DNA of 64,000 nt from Weeksellaceae bacterium (GTDB taxonomy: Bacteria; Bacteroidota; Bacteroidia; Flavobacteriales; Weeksellaceae), in NCBI GenBank assembly GCA_022013695.1, contig JAKLPS010000007.1:1-64000 (forward strand), in the 5' to 3' direction. Both the position numbers and the translations under genes were made by a program. This document shows positions 1 to 7,963 of the stretch, one piece after another. Positions within the stretch are counted from its first letter, which is position 1. Each line of letters starts with the position of its first letter. The notes below the pieces were generated by a model, which worked only from the letters and a program-made list of their open reading frames with translations, did not search any database and was not told the DNA's origin.

Positions 1-119
1 AAAAGGCACAAAAGTTTTTCGGGATTTTAAGTTTTTCAAAAGTCCAAAAAAGCGTGGTTTAAATTATGACTATTTTGAACTTTCCGGTTTTTGATTTTTA
101 AATCTTCTTTGTGCCTTTT
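1..119. repeat. Inverted repeat with 12-base arms
   Basis: Bases 1-12 and 108-119 are perfect reverse complements (AAAAGGCACAAA and TTTGTGCCTTTT), separated by about 95 AT-rich bases. The right arm is followed by TGTGGTTAAA. Similar TTTGTGCCTTTTGTGG strings are, from memory, scattered between genes in flavobacterial genomes. The repeat lies just downstream of the DUF3822 gene. The left arm touches the window edge, so its full extent is unknown. Confidence 0.4.
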
Positions 120-133
120 GTGGTTAAAAAAAA

Positions 134-850
134 TTAAGCAAGCACAAAATTCTTCTTGTGAAGATTGTCGAAAACGATTTTCAGATTGGGGACAAATTTC
201 TGCATTTCCGAGATAAAGGTTTCGTTTTCCGAAGTTTCACCATAAATGTAAAAGTAAGTTTCCGCAATTCCAAAATCGATTTTGCTCAAGGTAAACATAA
301 TGAAATAAAGGAAATCGACTTCCGAAGTCGCATCGAGATTGTTATAAAGAATGACTTTTTTATTTTCCAAAGCGAAAAATTCCGCTTGCTGATGATAGAG
401 ATTGACGTGGATTTCCTTTCTGTTTTTGACGTTTATAGAATTTAGAAATTTCTCACCGGAAAAATTAAAATGAGCCTGAACATTCAATGCCTTGATTTTC
501 TGATAATAATCTTTCGGAAAACTGTAATAGAACTGGATGCCAAATTTCTTATTGACAGCCAGCATCAACTCTTCCGAATCTTTGTTGACATCGGCATTGT
601 AGGCAATCAGATCGTAACCCAAATCGTGCCGGTCAAAACCTTCTTCCATCAAAGAAAAATGATTGACAGCCGAGATGACGGCGATTTCGGCAAACTTTTC
701 AGAAGCCAAAACTTCGTCCAGTTTTTCCGTCAACAGATTCGCGGGCGTTTCCTCATCCTTCAAAAAAATCTTGTCTTCCAAAACCTTTTTGGATTTAGAA
801 ATCTGGCATTGCAAGCCATCTTTCGTAAAAAGTAAGGATAATTTCCTCAT
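134..850 (-). CDS. DUF3822 family protein
   Basis: A 238-residue soluble protein beginning MRKLSLLFTKDGLQC. The opening, the length and the mix of beta strands with many Lys and Phe residues match the flavobacterial DUF3822 family, thought to have an actin/ASKHA-like fold with no known reaction. There is no signal peptide and no membrane segment. In relatives this gene commonly sits beside rsmD and coaD, which would lie to the left of the window; that part is recalled, not seen. The ATG at 850 is preceded by an A/T-rich stretch without a clear Shine-Dalgarno sequence. Function remains unassigned. Confidence 0.65.
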   Translation of the reverse strand: MRKLSLLFTKDGLQCQISKSKKVLEDKIFLKDEETPANLLTEKLDEVLASEKFAEIAVISAVNHFSLMEEGFDRHDLGYDLIAYNADVNKDSEELMLAVNKKFGIQFYYSFPKDYYQKIKALNVQAHFNFSGEKFLNSINVKNRKEIHVNLYHQQAEFFALENKKVILYNNLDATSEVDFLYFIMFTLSKIDFGIAETYFYIYGETSENETFISEMQKFVPNLKIVFDNLHKKNFVLA

Positions 851-1044
851 ATTTTAATGGTAATATAATTAATTTTGGATCGCTTTTTCGTCTTCCGTTT
901 TGCATTCTTCACGCAGAGATTTTGATGAGTCTGCCCGTACAGGCTATGCTTTGCAAAGTTAAAAAATTAAAACTTTAGGTTTTCAAACTCTGTCCATTCT
1001 TGCAGAATTGGTTATCTTCGCAAGATAATTTGATTTAATCCACG

Positions 1045-2214
1045 ATGCAAAGATTATCACTTTTCTTATTAATATTCGCTATTCAGCTTGGTTTTGCGCA
1101 GACCAATATCAAGTTCGAAGATACCGATTTCAACGCGATTCTTGCCCAAGCCAAAAGCGAAAAAAAACTTATTTTCCTCGATGCTTACGCTGCGTGGTGT
1201 GGTCCTTGTAAGCTTATGGAGCGCAACGTTTTCACCGATGCAAATGTAGCAGATTATTACAACAAAAATTTCATCAATGCCCATTTTGATATGGAAAAAG
1301 GCGAGGGTCCAAATCTTGCCGCGAAATATGGCATCAGAAGTTACCCTACTTTATTATTCTTAAATGCAGAGGGCGAAGTGGTTGGCAAAGAATTGGGCTA
1401 TTTGAATGCCGAAGATTTTTTGGCTTTGGGGAAGAAGAATAACAACCCGGGCCTCGTAAATACCAACTTGAAAGAAGCCTTTCTGAAAGGGCAGTTGGAT
1501 CAGAAGACTTTGCTTAGCTTTATCAATCTTTATGCGGGCAAAGACCCATTTTTGGCAAAGCAAGCTTCCGAAAAATATTTTGCCAACAAGAAGGACAAAT
1601 CTTTTTCCGGAGAAGAAATCAATGCGCTCCTGAATTTTACTCAATCTGTAGATGATGCCAATTACAAAGTTTTTGTGGACAATAAGGCTGCGATCGTAGA
1701 GCTATTGACCGATAAAAATTATACCCAGTTTGATAATTATCTCAAATTGATGAAACTCGTAACCGCTGCCACAGACGAGAAAACGAAAACCATCGATGAT
1801 GCCAAAGTTCTGAAAGAAGGCGAAGGCCTGCTCCCAAAAGACGATCTTGTCAAAAGCCTGAATATTTATAAAATCAATTACTATATCGCTAATGAGAATT
1901 ATCCTGCTTACGAGAAAACTGCTTTGGAATATTACAAAAATCCGGACGATTTCAACAACTCAGAATTATTGGCTGCTGCAGGCGTATTTGCGGAACATGT
2001 TTCCAATCCGCAATCGCTCCAAAGCGCTGCAAGATGGGCAGAGAAAGTGGTGATGACTCAGGAAAATTATGATTCGGTAAGTGTGCTCGCGATTTTGTAT
2101 GATAAATTGGGAAAAAAAGACGAAGCCAAAATGTTCGCGGGAATGGCAGCTAACTTCGCTAAAGAAGAAAACCGAGAGGCCACCAAAATGAACGAAATCC
2201 TGAATAAAAAATGA
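1045..2214 (+). CDS. Secreted thioredoxin-fold protein with helical C-terminal half
   Basis: A 389-residue protein with a signal peptide at residues 1-19 ending in FAQ, so it is exported to the periplasm. Residues 22-140 form a thioredoxin domain with the active site W51-C52-G53-P54-C55-K and the cis-proline region RSYPTLLF. The remaining 250 residues are Ala/Lys-rich and helical, resembling TPR-like repeats common behind thioredoxin domains in Bacteroidota. It probably reduces or shuffles disulfides in envelope proteins; the substrate is unknown. Its stop codon overlaps the start of the next gene (ATGA), so the two are likely translationally coupled. Confidence 0.8.
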   Translation: MQRLSLFLLIFAIQLGFAQTNIKFEDTDFNAILAQAKSEKKLIFLDAYAAWCGPCKLMERNVFTDANVADYYNKNFINAHFDMEKGEGPNLAAKYGIRSYPTLLFLNAEGEVVGKELGYLNAEDFLALGKKNNNPGLVNTNLKEAFLKGQLDQKTLLSFINLYAGKDPFLAKQASEKYFANKKDKSFSGEEINALLNFTQSVDDANYKVFVDNKAAIVELLTDKNYTQFDNYLKLMKLVTAATDEKTKTIDDAKVLKEGEGLLPKDDLVKSLNIYKINYYIANENYPAYEKTALEYYKNPDDFNNSELLAAAGVFAEHVSNPQSLQSAARWAEKVVMTQENYDSVSVLAILYDKLGKKDEAKMFAGMAANFAKEENREATKMNEILNKK

Positions 2215-2834
2215 CGATGAAAAAACCGGTAACCCTTATTTTAATCGCTGTTTCAACGCTTGGCTTTTCTCAAAAAAACGAAACCTATGTCAAAGGAAAT
2301 GCATTGTTTCTGACGATCGGGATGCTGAATGTGGGTGTAGAGCACGGTTTTTCCGATCATATCACCGGGCAAGCGGACGTATTTTTTTCCCCGTGGAAAT
2401 CTTTTGGCGGTCATCAGGCACTTTTTGGGATAGGAACCATCGAGAGCCGATATTATTTTGATCAGGCATTCAAACATTGGTATGTTGGCGCCAGCATCGG
2501 TTTTGGTGTTTTTAATTTTCAAAAATGGAATTATTGGGGCAATGAACTTTACACCGATAAAGAAGGAAATGCGACACCCTACCGAAAAAATCAACTCTAT
2601 CAAAAAGGTTTTTCTTATATGATGGGTGTCACGGGCGGCTACCAGTTCCGGCTGGCCGATCGATGGAATATGGACATATTCTTGGGCGTAGGCAATCAGC
2701 AGGGCTTTTACAAAGGTTATGTAGAAGGTTTGCCCGAAACCCAGGAAAACCGATATGACGATGTGGAACACTGGGACAAAAGTGGCGAGATCATTCCTTT
2801 CAAAGCAGGTGTTATGATATCCTATAAACTCTAA
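2211..2834 (+). CDS. Probable outer-membrane beta-barrel protein
   Basis: A 207-residue protein with a signal peptide (residues 3-21, ending in GFSQ). The mature part alternates aromatic and polar residues and is rich in Gly, Tyr and Phe, as in small outer-membrane beta-barrels of Bacteroidota. No catalytic motif is visible. The start ATG at 2211 overlaps the stop of the thioredoxin gene; a second in-frame ATG at 2217 gives a more typical MKK signal-peptide opening and is an equally good start. I do not recognise a named family. Confidence 0.6.
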   Translation: MTMKKPVTLILIAVSTLGFSQKNETYVKGNALFLTIGMLNVGVEHGFSDHITGQADVFFSPWKSFGGHQALFGIGTIESRYYFDQAFKHWYVGASIGFGVFNFQKWNYWGNELYTDKEGNATPYRKNQLYQKGFSYMMGVTGGYQFRLADRWNMDIFLGVGNQQGFYKGYVEGLPETQENRYDDVEHWDKSGEIIPFKAGVMISYKL

Positions 2835-2837
2835 TGT

Positions 2838-3041
2838 ATGAACAAGAATCTTTCAAAATATGCACTGATTCTCCTCCTCACTTTTGTCATTGTCTTTCTG
2901 ATGAATTACATCGGGAATGATGCTCCGGACAAATTATCAAGAGCGTTGCTCACAGGTTTTGCCGCAGTAGTTGGTCTCGGAATAGGATTGTGGATCTACA
3001 GCAGAAGAGATCGGGAAGATGACCGAAATAATTTTGATTAA
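2838..3041 (+). CDS. Small two-helix membrane protein
   Basis: A 67-residue protein with two hydrophobic segments (about residues 8-26 and 38-55) separated by an acidic/polar turn, then a charged tail with RRDREDDR. It starts three bases after the upstream stop codon and is read as part of the same cluster as the preceding beta-barrel gene and the following lpxH. No known family is recognised. Its reality rests on tight spacing and the membrane-protein composition. Confidence 0.6.
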   Translation: MNKNLSKYALILLLTFVIVFLMNYIGNDAPDKLSRALLTGFAAVVGLGIGLWIYSRRDREDDRNNFD

Positions 3042-3057
3042 TTCATCACTTTTAGAT

Positions 3058-3819
3058 ATGACAATTGATCTCGACCCCAACAAAAAAATATACTTCGCTT
3101 CCGATCAGCATTTTGGCGTCCCCAATGCCAAAGACAGCAAAATAAGGGAAGAGAAGTTTATCCGTTGGCTGGATAGCATCAAGAACGATGCTCAGGTTCT
3201 CTTTTTGATGGGCGATCTTTTCGATTTTTGGCACGAGTGGAAATATGTAGTACCCAAAGGCTACATCCGCGTTTTGGGCAAGATTGCCGAGTTAAAAGAT
3301 GGTGGAACTGAGATCTTTTTTTTCGTGGGAAATCACGATTTGTGGATGAAAAATTACTTTGAAGAAGAATTGGGAATTCCTGTTTATTTCGACAAAAGAT
3401 ACTATGAGATTTGTGGCAAAAACTTTTTGCTGGCTCACGGCGACGGCCTCGGACCCGGCGACAAAGGCTACAAAAGGATGAAGAGAATTTTCACCAATCC
3501 CGTTGCGCAATGGCTTTTCCGATGGCTTCATCCCGATATCGCGATGAGAATTGCCAACTATATGTCTCAGAAAAATAAACTGATCTCAGGAGAGGAAGAC
3601 AAGGCTTTCCTGGGCGAGGACAAAGAATTTCTGATCCAATATTCCAAAGAGAAACTCAAAACCGAGAATATCGATTTTTTCGTCTTTGGACACCGCCATC
3701 TGCCGCTGGTTGTTGACTTGGAAAAAGGCGCAAAATATATCAATCTTGGCGATTGGATTGTCTATTTTACCTACGGCGTTTTCGACGGAGTATCTTTTGA
3801 ATTGAAAACATTTGAATGA
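3058..3819 (+). CDS. lpxH: UDP-2,3-diacylglucosamine diphosphatase LpxH
   Basis: A calcineurin-like metallophosphoesterase that hydrolyses UDP-2,3-diacylglucosamine to lipid X in lipid A synthesis, at the inner face of the inner membrane. From the chosen start (253 residues) the metal-binding motifs are D16-x-H18, G52-D53-LFD, G91-N-H-D94, H127-G-D and a C-terminal GHRH. The stretch GLGPGDKGYKRMKRIF is characteristic of the Bacteroidota enzyme. ATG at 3058 is preferred over an upstream start at 3019, because the latter adds a non-conserved leader that overlaps the previous gene. Confidence 0.85.
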   Translation: MTIDLDPNKKIYFASDQHFGVPNAKDSKIREEKFIRWLDSIKNDAQVLFLMGDLFDFWHEWKYVVPKGYIRVLGKIAELKDGGTEIFFFVGNHDLWMKNYFEEELGIPVYFDKRYYEICGKNFLLAHGDGLGPGDKGYKRMKRIFTNPVAQWLFRWLHPDIAMRIANYMSQKNKLISGEEDKAFLGEDKEFLIQYSKEKLKTENIDFFVFGHRHLPLVVDLEKGAKYINLGDWIVYFTYGVFDGVSFELKTFE

Positions 3820-3842
3820 CAATATTCAAAATTTGATTGATA

Positions 3843-4826
3843 ATGAAGCAGTCCTTTTTTGACATAAAAACAGAAACCGATTTTCAGGCGGCTTGTCTCG
3901 AAACTTTCCGTTATCAATATGAAAATGTAGCAGTCTATCAAAAGTTTGTTGATTATCTAAAGATAGATCCCAACCAAATAAAACAAGCCATCGATATTCC
4001 GTTTTTGCCCATCGAAATGTTCAAAAACCACTTGGTTTTGGACAAAAATTGCACGGCAGAACATTATTTTGAAAGCTCGGGAACCACTCAGATGAAACGT
4101 TCCAAACATTATATTGCCGATTTTTCGCTTTACGAAGCAAGCATTTATAAAAGTTTCGCAGCATTTATTGGGAAGCCTGAAGATTATATTTTCCTCGGTT
4201 TGCTTCCGAATTATTCAGAAAATCCGCACTCTTCTTTGATTTATATGATTGATTTTTTGATGAAAAAATCAGGAAAATCCGAAAATGGCTATTTCCTCTA
4301 CAACCATCAGCAATTGTTCGATTTAATTCAAACTTTGAAAGACAAAAAAGTCATTCTTTTCGGCGTTTCTTTTGCGTTGCTGGATTTTTTGGACTTCTGT
4401 AAAGTTAATTCTCAAACGCTCCCTCTCTCCAGCACATTTACCATAATCGAAACCGGTGGAATGAAGGGTAGAAAAGAGGAAATGACCAAAGATGAGCTTC
4501 TAAACATTTTTAAAAACGGCTTCCAAACCGAGAGAATTTTTTCCGAATATTCCATGACCGAATTGCTCTCGCAGGCTTATTCTTTGGGAGAAAACTGGTA
4601 CAAAAATCCCGATTGGATGCGCATTCTCATCAGAAATACCGAAGATCCTTTCTCTTACGTTGAAGATGGGAAAACGGGCGCCATCAATATCATAGATTTG
4701 GCCAACCGGCATTCTTGCTCGTTCATCGCAACGCAGGATTTGGGCCGTCAAGAAAATGGATGTTTTCAGGTTTTGGGAAGGATAGACCATTCGGATATCC
4801 GCGGTTGCAGTCTTTTGGTTTCGTGA
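3843..4826 (+). CDS. LuxE-like acyl transferase / acyl-protein synthetase
   Basis: A 327-residue protein of the LuxE/acyl-activating group common in Bacteroidota. Visible features are the adenylation-type FESSGTTQMKRSKH motif near residues 78-91, the FSEYSMTELLSQ segment, and a C-terminal GRIDHSDIRGC resembling the GRxDD region of AMP-forming enzymes. Such proteins are thought to activate carboxylates; the substrate is unknown. It lacks a signal peptide. The ATG at 3843 is chosen over a TTG two codons upstream. It follows lpxH by about 20 bases on the same strand. Confidence 0.65.
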   Translation: MKQSFFDIKTETDFQAACLETFRYQYENVAVYQKFVDYLKIDPNQIKQAIDIPFLPIEMFKNHLVLDKNCTAEHYFESSGTTQMKRSKHYIADFSLYEASIYKSFAAFIGKPEDYIFLGLLPNYSENPHSSLIYMIDFLMKKSGKSENGYFLYNHQQLFDLIQTLKDKKVILFGVSFALLDFLDFCKVNSQTLPLSSTFTIIETGGMKGRKEEMTKDELLNIFKNGFQTERIFSEYSMTELLSQAYSLGENWYKNPDWMRILIRNTEDPFSYVEDGKTGAINIIDLANRHSCSFIATQDLGRQENGCFQVLGRIDHSDIRGCSLLVS

Positions 4827-4848
4827 ATTTAATATTAATTAGTTGTTA

Positions 4849-5442
4849 ATGAGATCTTTACTTTTAATTTTTCTTTTGAGTTTCAGTTTTTTCAAATCTC
4901 AAAAATGCTATGACCTCAAAGAAGTTCTGAAAGTACAACCTACCAATCTTTACAAGCCTCATTTATTAGCTGCTCAAAATTTTGGCGTCAAGATTCTCGA
5001 AGATTCGAAATCTTTGGACAGCTATATTGCGAATGGGAAATTTGTGAAAGTGAAAAAGAAATCGCGCGGTTACCGCTTGCAGAATTTGGAGTACAGCCGG
5101 CCTTATTTGTTGAAAAAAGCAAGAGCCACTCTGGAAAATATGGCTAATAAATTTGCAACAGAAACCAAGAGTTTTTTCGTGGTATCATCAGTCACCAGAA
5201 CTTTGGAAGACCAATGCAACCTGCGAAAAGTCAATAGCAATGCATCTTTGGGAATTAGTTCGCATAACTACGGCGCCGCGTTCGATATTTCGTATGTTCG
5301 GTTTAATCATCTTTTAAAAGTCGATCCCAAGCTCGAAAATAAGTTGGAAAAATTGCTGGAAGAATACAAAAATATGGGTCGCATTTTTTTCATCAAGGAA
5401 AAACAGCAAAGTTGCTATCACGTGACCGTTCGCCGATATTAA
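4849..5442 (+). CDS. DUF5715 / peptidase M15-like exported protein
   Basis: A 197-residue exported protein (signal peptide ending near FFKSQ). The segments SVTRTLEDQCNL, SSHNYGAAFDISY and CYHVTV correspond in order to the SxHxxGxAxD and HxT zinc-binding regions of M15 / VanY-type D-Ala-D-Ala carboxypeptidases, so it probably acts on peptidoglycan or another wall peptide in the periplasm. The ATG at 4849 is preferred over a TTG two codons earlier. The exact substrate is not predictable. It is followed six bases later by the MmcB-like gene. Confidence 0.65.
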   Translation: MRSLLLIFLLSFSFFKSQKCYDLKEVLKVQPTNLYKPHLLAAQNFGVKILEDSKSLDSYIANGKFVKVKKKSRGYRLQNLEYSRPYLLKKARATLENMANKFATETKSFFVVSSVTRTLEDQCNLRKVNSNASLGISSHNYGAAFDISYVRFNHLLKVDPKLENKLEKLLEEYKNMGRIFFIKEKQQSCYHVTVRRY

Positions 5443-5447
5443 TTGAA

Positions 5448-6008
5448 ATGATGATGCTCAAAATAGAAGAACTCGTCCACAGTTTTGTCAACACCCAATG
5501 CGATTTTGACAAAGAAATCGTTTTGACCAATTTTTTCCATTCCGATTGGGAAGCGGATATTCTCACCATCAACGGCGAAGGTTTCAGTCACGAAATAGAA
5601 ATTAAATTATCAAAAGCCGATTTCAAAAATGATTTTAAAAAACAATATACCAATCAGAAAACCGGCGAGAAGTTTCTGAAGCACGACAAGATTGCTTGCG
5701 GCGATTATCTCTGCAATGCCTTCAGCTTTCTCCTGCCGATGGGGATGATAGATCATCAGACGATTCCGGAGCATTGTGGCATCATCGAGTTTTATCACAA
5801 CGAGGATCATTGGGAAACTACTTTCTACAAAATCCGTCATCCGAAAATAATTCACGAGGATTCTTACTGGAAGTTGTGCGACAAAGATTATTTTATTCGG
5901 AATATGGCTCGAAATCTCCTCATCAAAAAATTTCAACTCAAAGGAAAACACGAAGAATTCATCTTCAAAAAGCCTTTTGAAAGTAAAATTAAATCGCGGA
6001 AACACTGA
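5448..6008 (+). CDS. MmcB-like protein with PD-(D/E)xK nuclease-type core
   Basis: A 187-residue soluble protein. Residues W34-E-A-D37 followed by HE49-I-E51-I-K53-LSKADF reproduce the D...ExK core of PD-(D/E)xK nucleases, and the combination EIK-x-S-x-ADF plus a later cysteine-containing HDKIACGDYLCNAFSFLLP block resembles the MmcB DNA-repair family, in which the same block reads YCDRFYFAVP. It may therefore act in DNA repair, but flavobacterial members are uncharacterised. Three consecutive ATG codons (5448, 5451, 5454) compete as the start. Upstream codons overlap the previous gene and are not conserved-looking. Confidence 0.55.
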   Translation: MMMLKIEELVHSFVNTQCDFDKEIVLTNFFHSDWEADILTINGEGFSHEIEIKLSKADFKNDFKKQYTNQKTGEKFLKHDKIACGDYLCNAFSFLLPMGMIDHQTIPEHCGIIEFYHNEDHWETTFYKIRHPKIIHEDSYWKLCDKDYFIRNMARNLLIKKFQLKGKHEEFIFKKPFESKIKSRKH

Positions 6009-6084
6009 CAAAATTTCTGATATTTGGTTCTTTTCGTTGATGGTTTGCTTTTTGAATCAAAGAGTTGTACAAAGACGATTCATT

Positions 6085-7077
6085 ATGGCAATCAATTATT
6101 CAATTCTGGATTTAGCGACCATCATTAAAGGTGACGACATCCACACCACCTTTCAGAAATCCGTAAAATCTGCGCAAAATGCAGAAAAACTGGGGTTTAC
6201 AAGATATTGGTTTTCCGAACATCACAATTTTCCGAACGTCGCCAGCGCCGCAACCGCCATTTTGATTGCGCACGTTGCCGGCAAAACAGAAACTATACGA
6301 GTAGGTTCGGGCGGCATTATGCTTCCGAATCATTCTACGCTGTCTGTTGCAGAACAATTCGGGACGCTGGACGCACTATTTCCCGGCAGAATAGATCTTG
6401 GATTAGGAAGAGCACCCGGAACCGATATGCTCACGGCGAGCGCCTTGCGAGGTAACAATTTCACGCCCAACTATAATTTTGAATTTCATATCAAAGAACT
6501 GCAAAAATATATGTCGGCGAAAAATGCAGATTCCAAAGTGAGAGCCATTCCCGGAGAGGGGGCAGATGTGCCACTTTTTATCTTGGGAAGTTCCACAGAT
6601 TCGGCTTTTTTAGCAGCTAAATTGGGTCTGCCTTATGCCTTCGCTGCGCATTTTGCACCATCGCAACTAGACGTAGCTTTGGAAATTTACAGATCGCGCT
6701 TCCAGCCTTCCGAGTTTTTGGACGAGCCTTATGTGTTGGTTTGTGTTAATATTATTGCTGGCGATTCGGTAGAGGAAGCACAGTATCTGTCAACCTCTCA
6801 TTTTCAGGCATTTGTAAGTATTTTGACCGATCAGCGTCAACCGCTTTTGCCTCCGGAAGAAACAGATTTGGAACATATTTCTGATGAGGTAGCACTTCAT
6901 CTCAACAGAATGGCGGCCAAAACTTTCGTGGGAGACCGAGAAACTTTGACGGAAAAATTGACGAGGTTTGCAAAAGATTACAAACCCGATGAAATCATAG
7001 TTTCCGGAAATATTTATGATTTCGATGCCAAACAAAAATCATACGACATCACGGCAGACATCATCAAATCCTTATAA
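6085..7077 (+). CDS. Luciferase-like flavin-dependent monooxygenase
   Basis: A 330-residue TIM-barrel protein of the LLM class of flavin-dependent oxidoreductases. Diagnostic segments are RYWFSEHHN near residue 48, the RVGSGGIMLPNHS block, EQFGTLDALFPGRIDLGLGRAPG, and the ILGSSTDSAFLAAKLGLPYAFA segment. It probably uses reduced flavin and oxygen on an unknown organic substrate. The chosen ATG at 6085 gives the usual MAINYSILDLA opening; upstream in-frame codons from 5977 overlap the previous gene and are not family-like. A strong hairpin follows the stop codon. Confidence 0.85.
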   Translation: MAINYSILDLATIIKGDDIHTTFQKSVKSAQNAEKLGFTRYWFSEHHNFPNVASAATAILIAHVAGKTETIRVGSGGIMLPNHSTLSVAEQFGTLDALFPGRIDLGLGRAPGTDMLTASALRGNNFTPNYNFEFHIKELQKYMSAKNADSKVRAIPGEGADVPLFILGSSTDSAFLAAKLGLPYAFAAHFAPSQLDVALEIYRSRFQPSEFLDEPYVLVCVNIIAGDSVEEAQYLSTSHFQAFVSILTDQRQPLLPPEETDLEHISDEVALHLNRMAAKTFVGDRETLTEKLTRFAKDYKPDEIIVSGNIYDFDAKQKSYDITADIIKSL

Positions 7078-7081
7078 GACA

Positions 7082-7115
7082 AAAGCACAAATTCTAGGTT
7101 TGTGCTTTCTGTTTT
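7082..7115 (+). terminator. Hairpin terminator after the monooxygenase gene
   Basis: AAAGCACAAA (7082-7091) pairs perfectly with TTTGTGCTTT (7099-7108), giving a 10-bp stem with a 7-base loop, followed by CTGTTTTTATTT. It lies four bases after the stop codon at 7077. Confidence 0.75.
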
Positions 7116-7131
7116 TATTTCAAAATTATCT

Positions 7132-7230
7132 TTATTTCAAAACATCAAATTCTATGGTGCTTGCGCTGAAAATTCGGATTTCGGCTTTTTCGTAATCAGC
7201 TTTGGTCGCTAAATAGGGATTTTCTATCAT
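7132..7230 (-). pseudogene. C-terminal gene fragment, possibly CocE/NonD-type hydrolase
   Basis: On the minus strand, an open frame of about 32 codons ends at TAA 7132-7134. It contains NPYLATKADYEKAEIRIFSA and then a short tail ending DVLK. It reads like the carboxy end of a larger enzyme, weakly resembling the last strands of CocE/NonD (X-Pro dipeptidyl-peptidase-type) hydrolases. The frame stops being protein-like at about 7228, exactly where the headless endonuclease begins on the other strand. That is what a single deletion joining two genes would leave. The identity is a guess; that it is a fragment is better supported. Confidence 0.35.
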
Positions 7231-7963
7231 CGGCTTGGCAGAAATTGGCGATCGTTCTGTTCTGGATGACTTACTTAAAGGCGACTCGCCTCTTAAAAAC
7301 TACCAAATTCTTTACCAGAAATCGCAAGATTCCAGAGGCTTGAGTGTGGCTTTGCTTTTTGATCCTCAAAAATATACAGTATTAGATTTCAGAACTTTGA
7401 AATTTCAAAAGGATTCTGATTTGGCGTTTGCAACCCGTGATATTTTACACTCACAATTCCAATATGAGGGAAAAAAAATTCATCTTTTTGTGCTTCACCT
7501 TCCCTCCAAAAGGGAACGCGACATCCAGAAACATCATCGAGTTTACCTCTTGCAGCAGCTTCAAAAAACGCTCTGGACACTTTGTAACAAAGGAGAATCC
7601 ATCATTTTAATGGGCGACTTTAATGAAAATCCGAATGCAAAGGAGGCGAAACAATTGCTCTGTGACAGGACTGGAAAAAAGATGCGAAACAACACATTTG
7701 AAGCGCTTTACCTGAACAATCAATTCACAACTTTTCACAATAGAAAAGGCCTGGGCTTTGATCAGATTTTTTTGAGCGAGGAATTGCTTTGCCAGCAATT
7801 CAATCTCGAAACCATTACGGCCGACATTTATGATTCGCCGATTCTGAGAAATAAAAGAAACGGACACCGACACTATCCCCTGAGAACCTATTCTGGATCT
7901 CGGTATATTGGCGGCTACAGCGACCATTTTCCAGTTCTGGTGACGCTGAATGGGCAGGAATAG
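7226..7963 (+). pseudogene. Endonuclease/exonuclease/phosphatase family protein, 5'-truncated
   Basis: The frame encodes the C-terminal two thirds of a DNase I-like enzyme of the endonuclease/exonuclease/phosphatase superfamily. Homology begins abruptly at IIGLAEIGDRSVL (the catalytic Glu region) and continues through MGDFNENPNA and the terminal GGYSDHFPVLV, which holds the catalytic Asp-His pair. A stop codon (TAG, 7214-7216) lies three codons upstream of the homology, and the usual first 100 or so residues, with signal peptide and the N-terminal Asn motif, are absent. A TTG at 7235 could start a short product, but it would lack part of the active site. It borders the CRISPR remnant. Confidence 0.7.
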
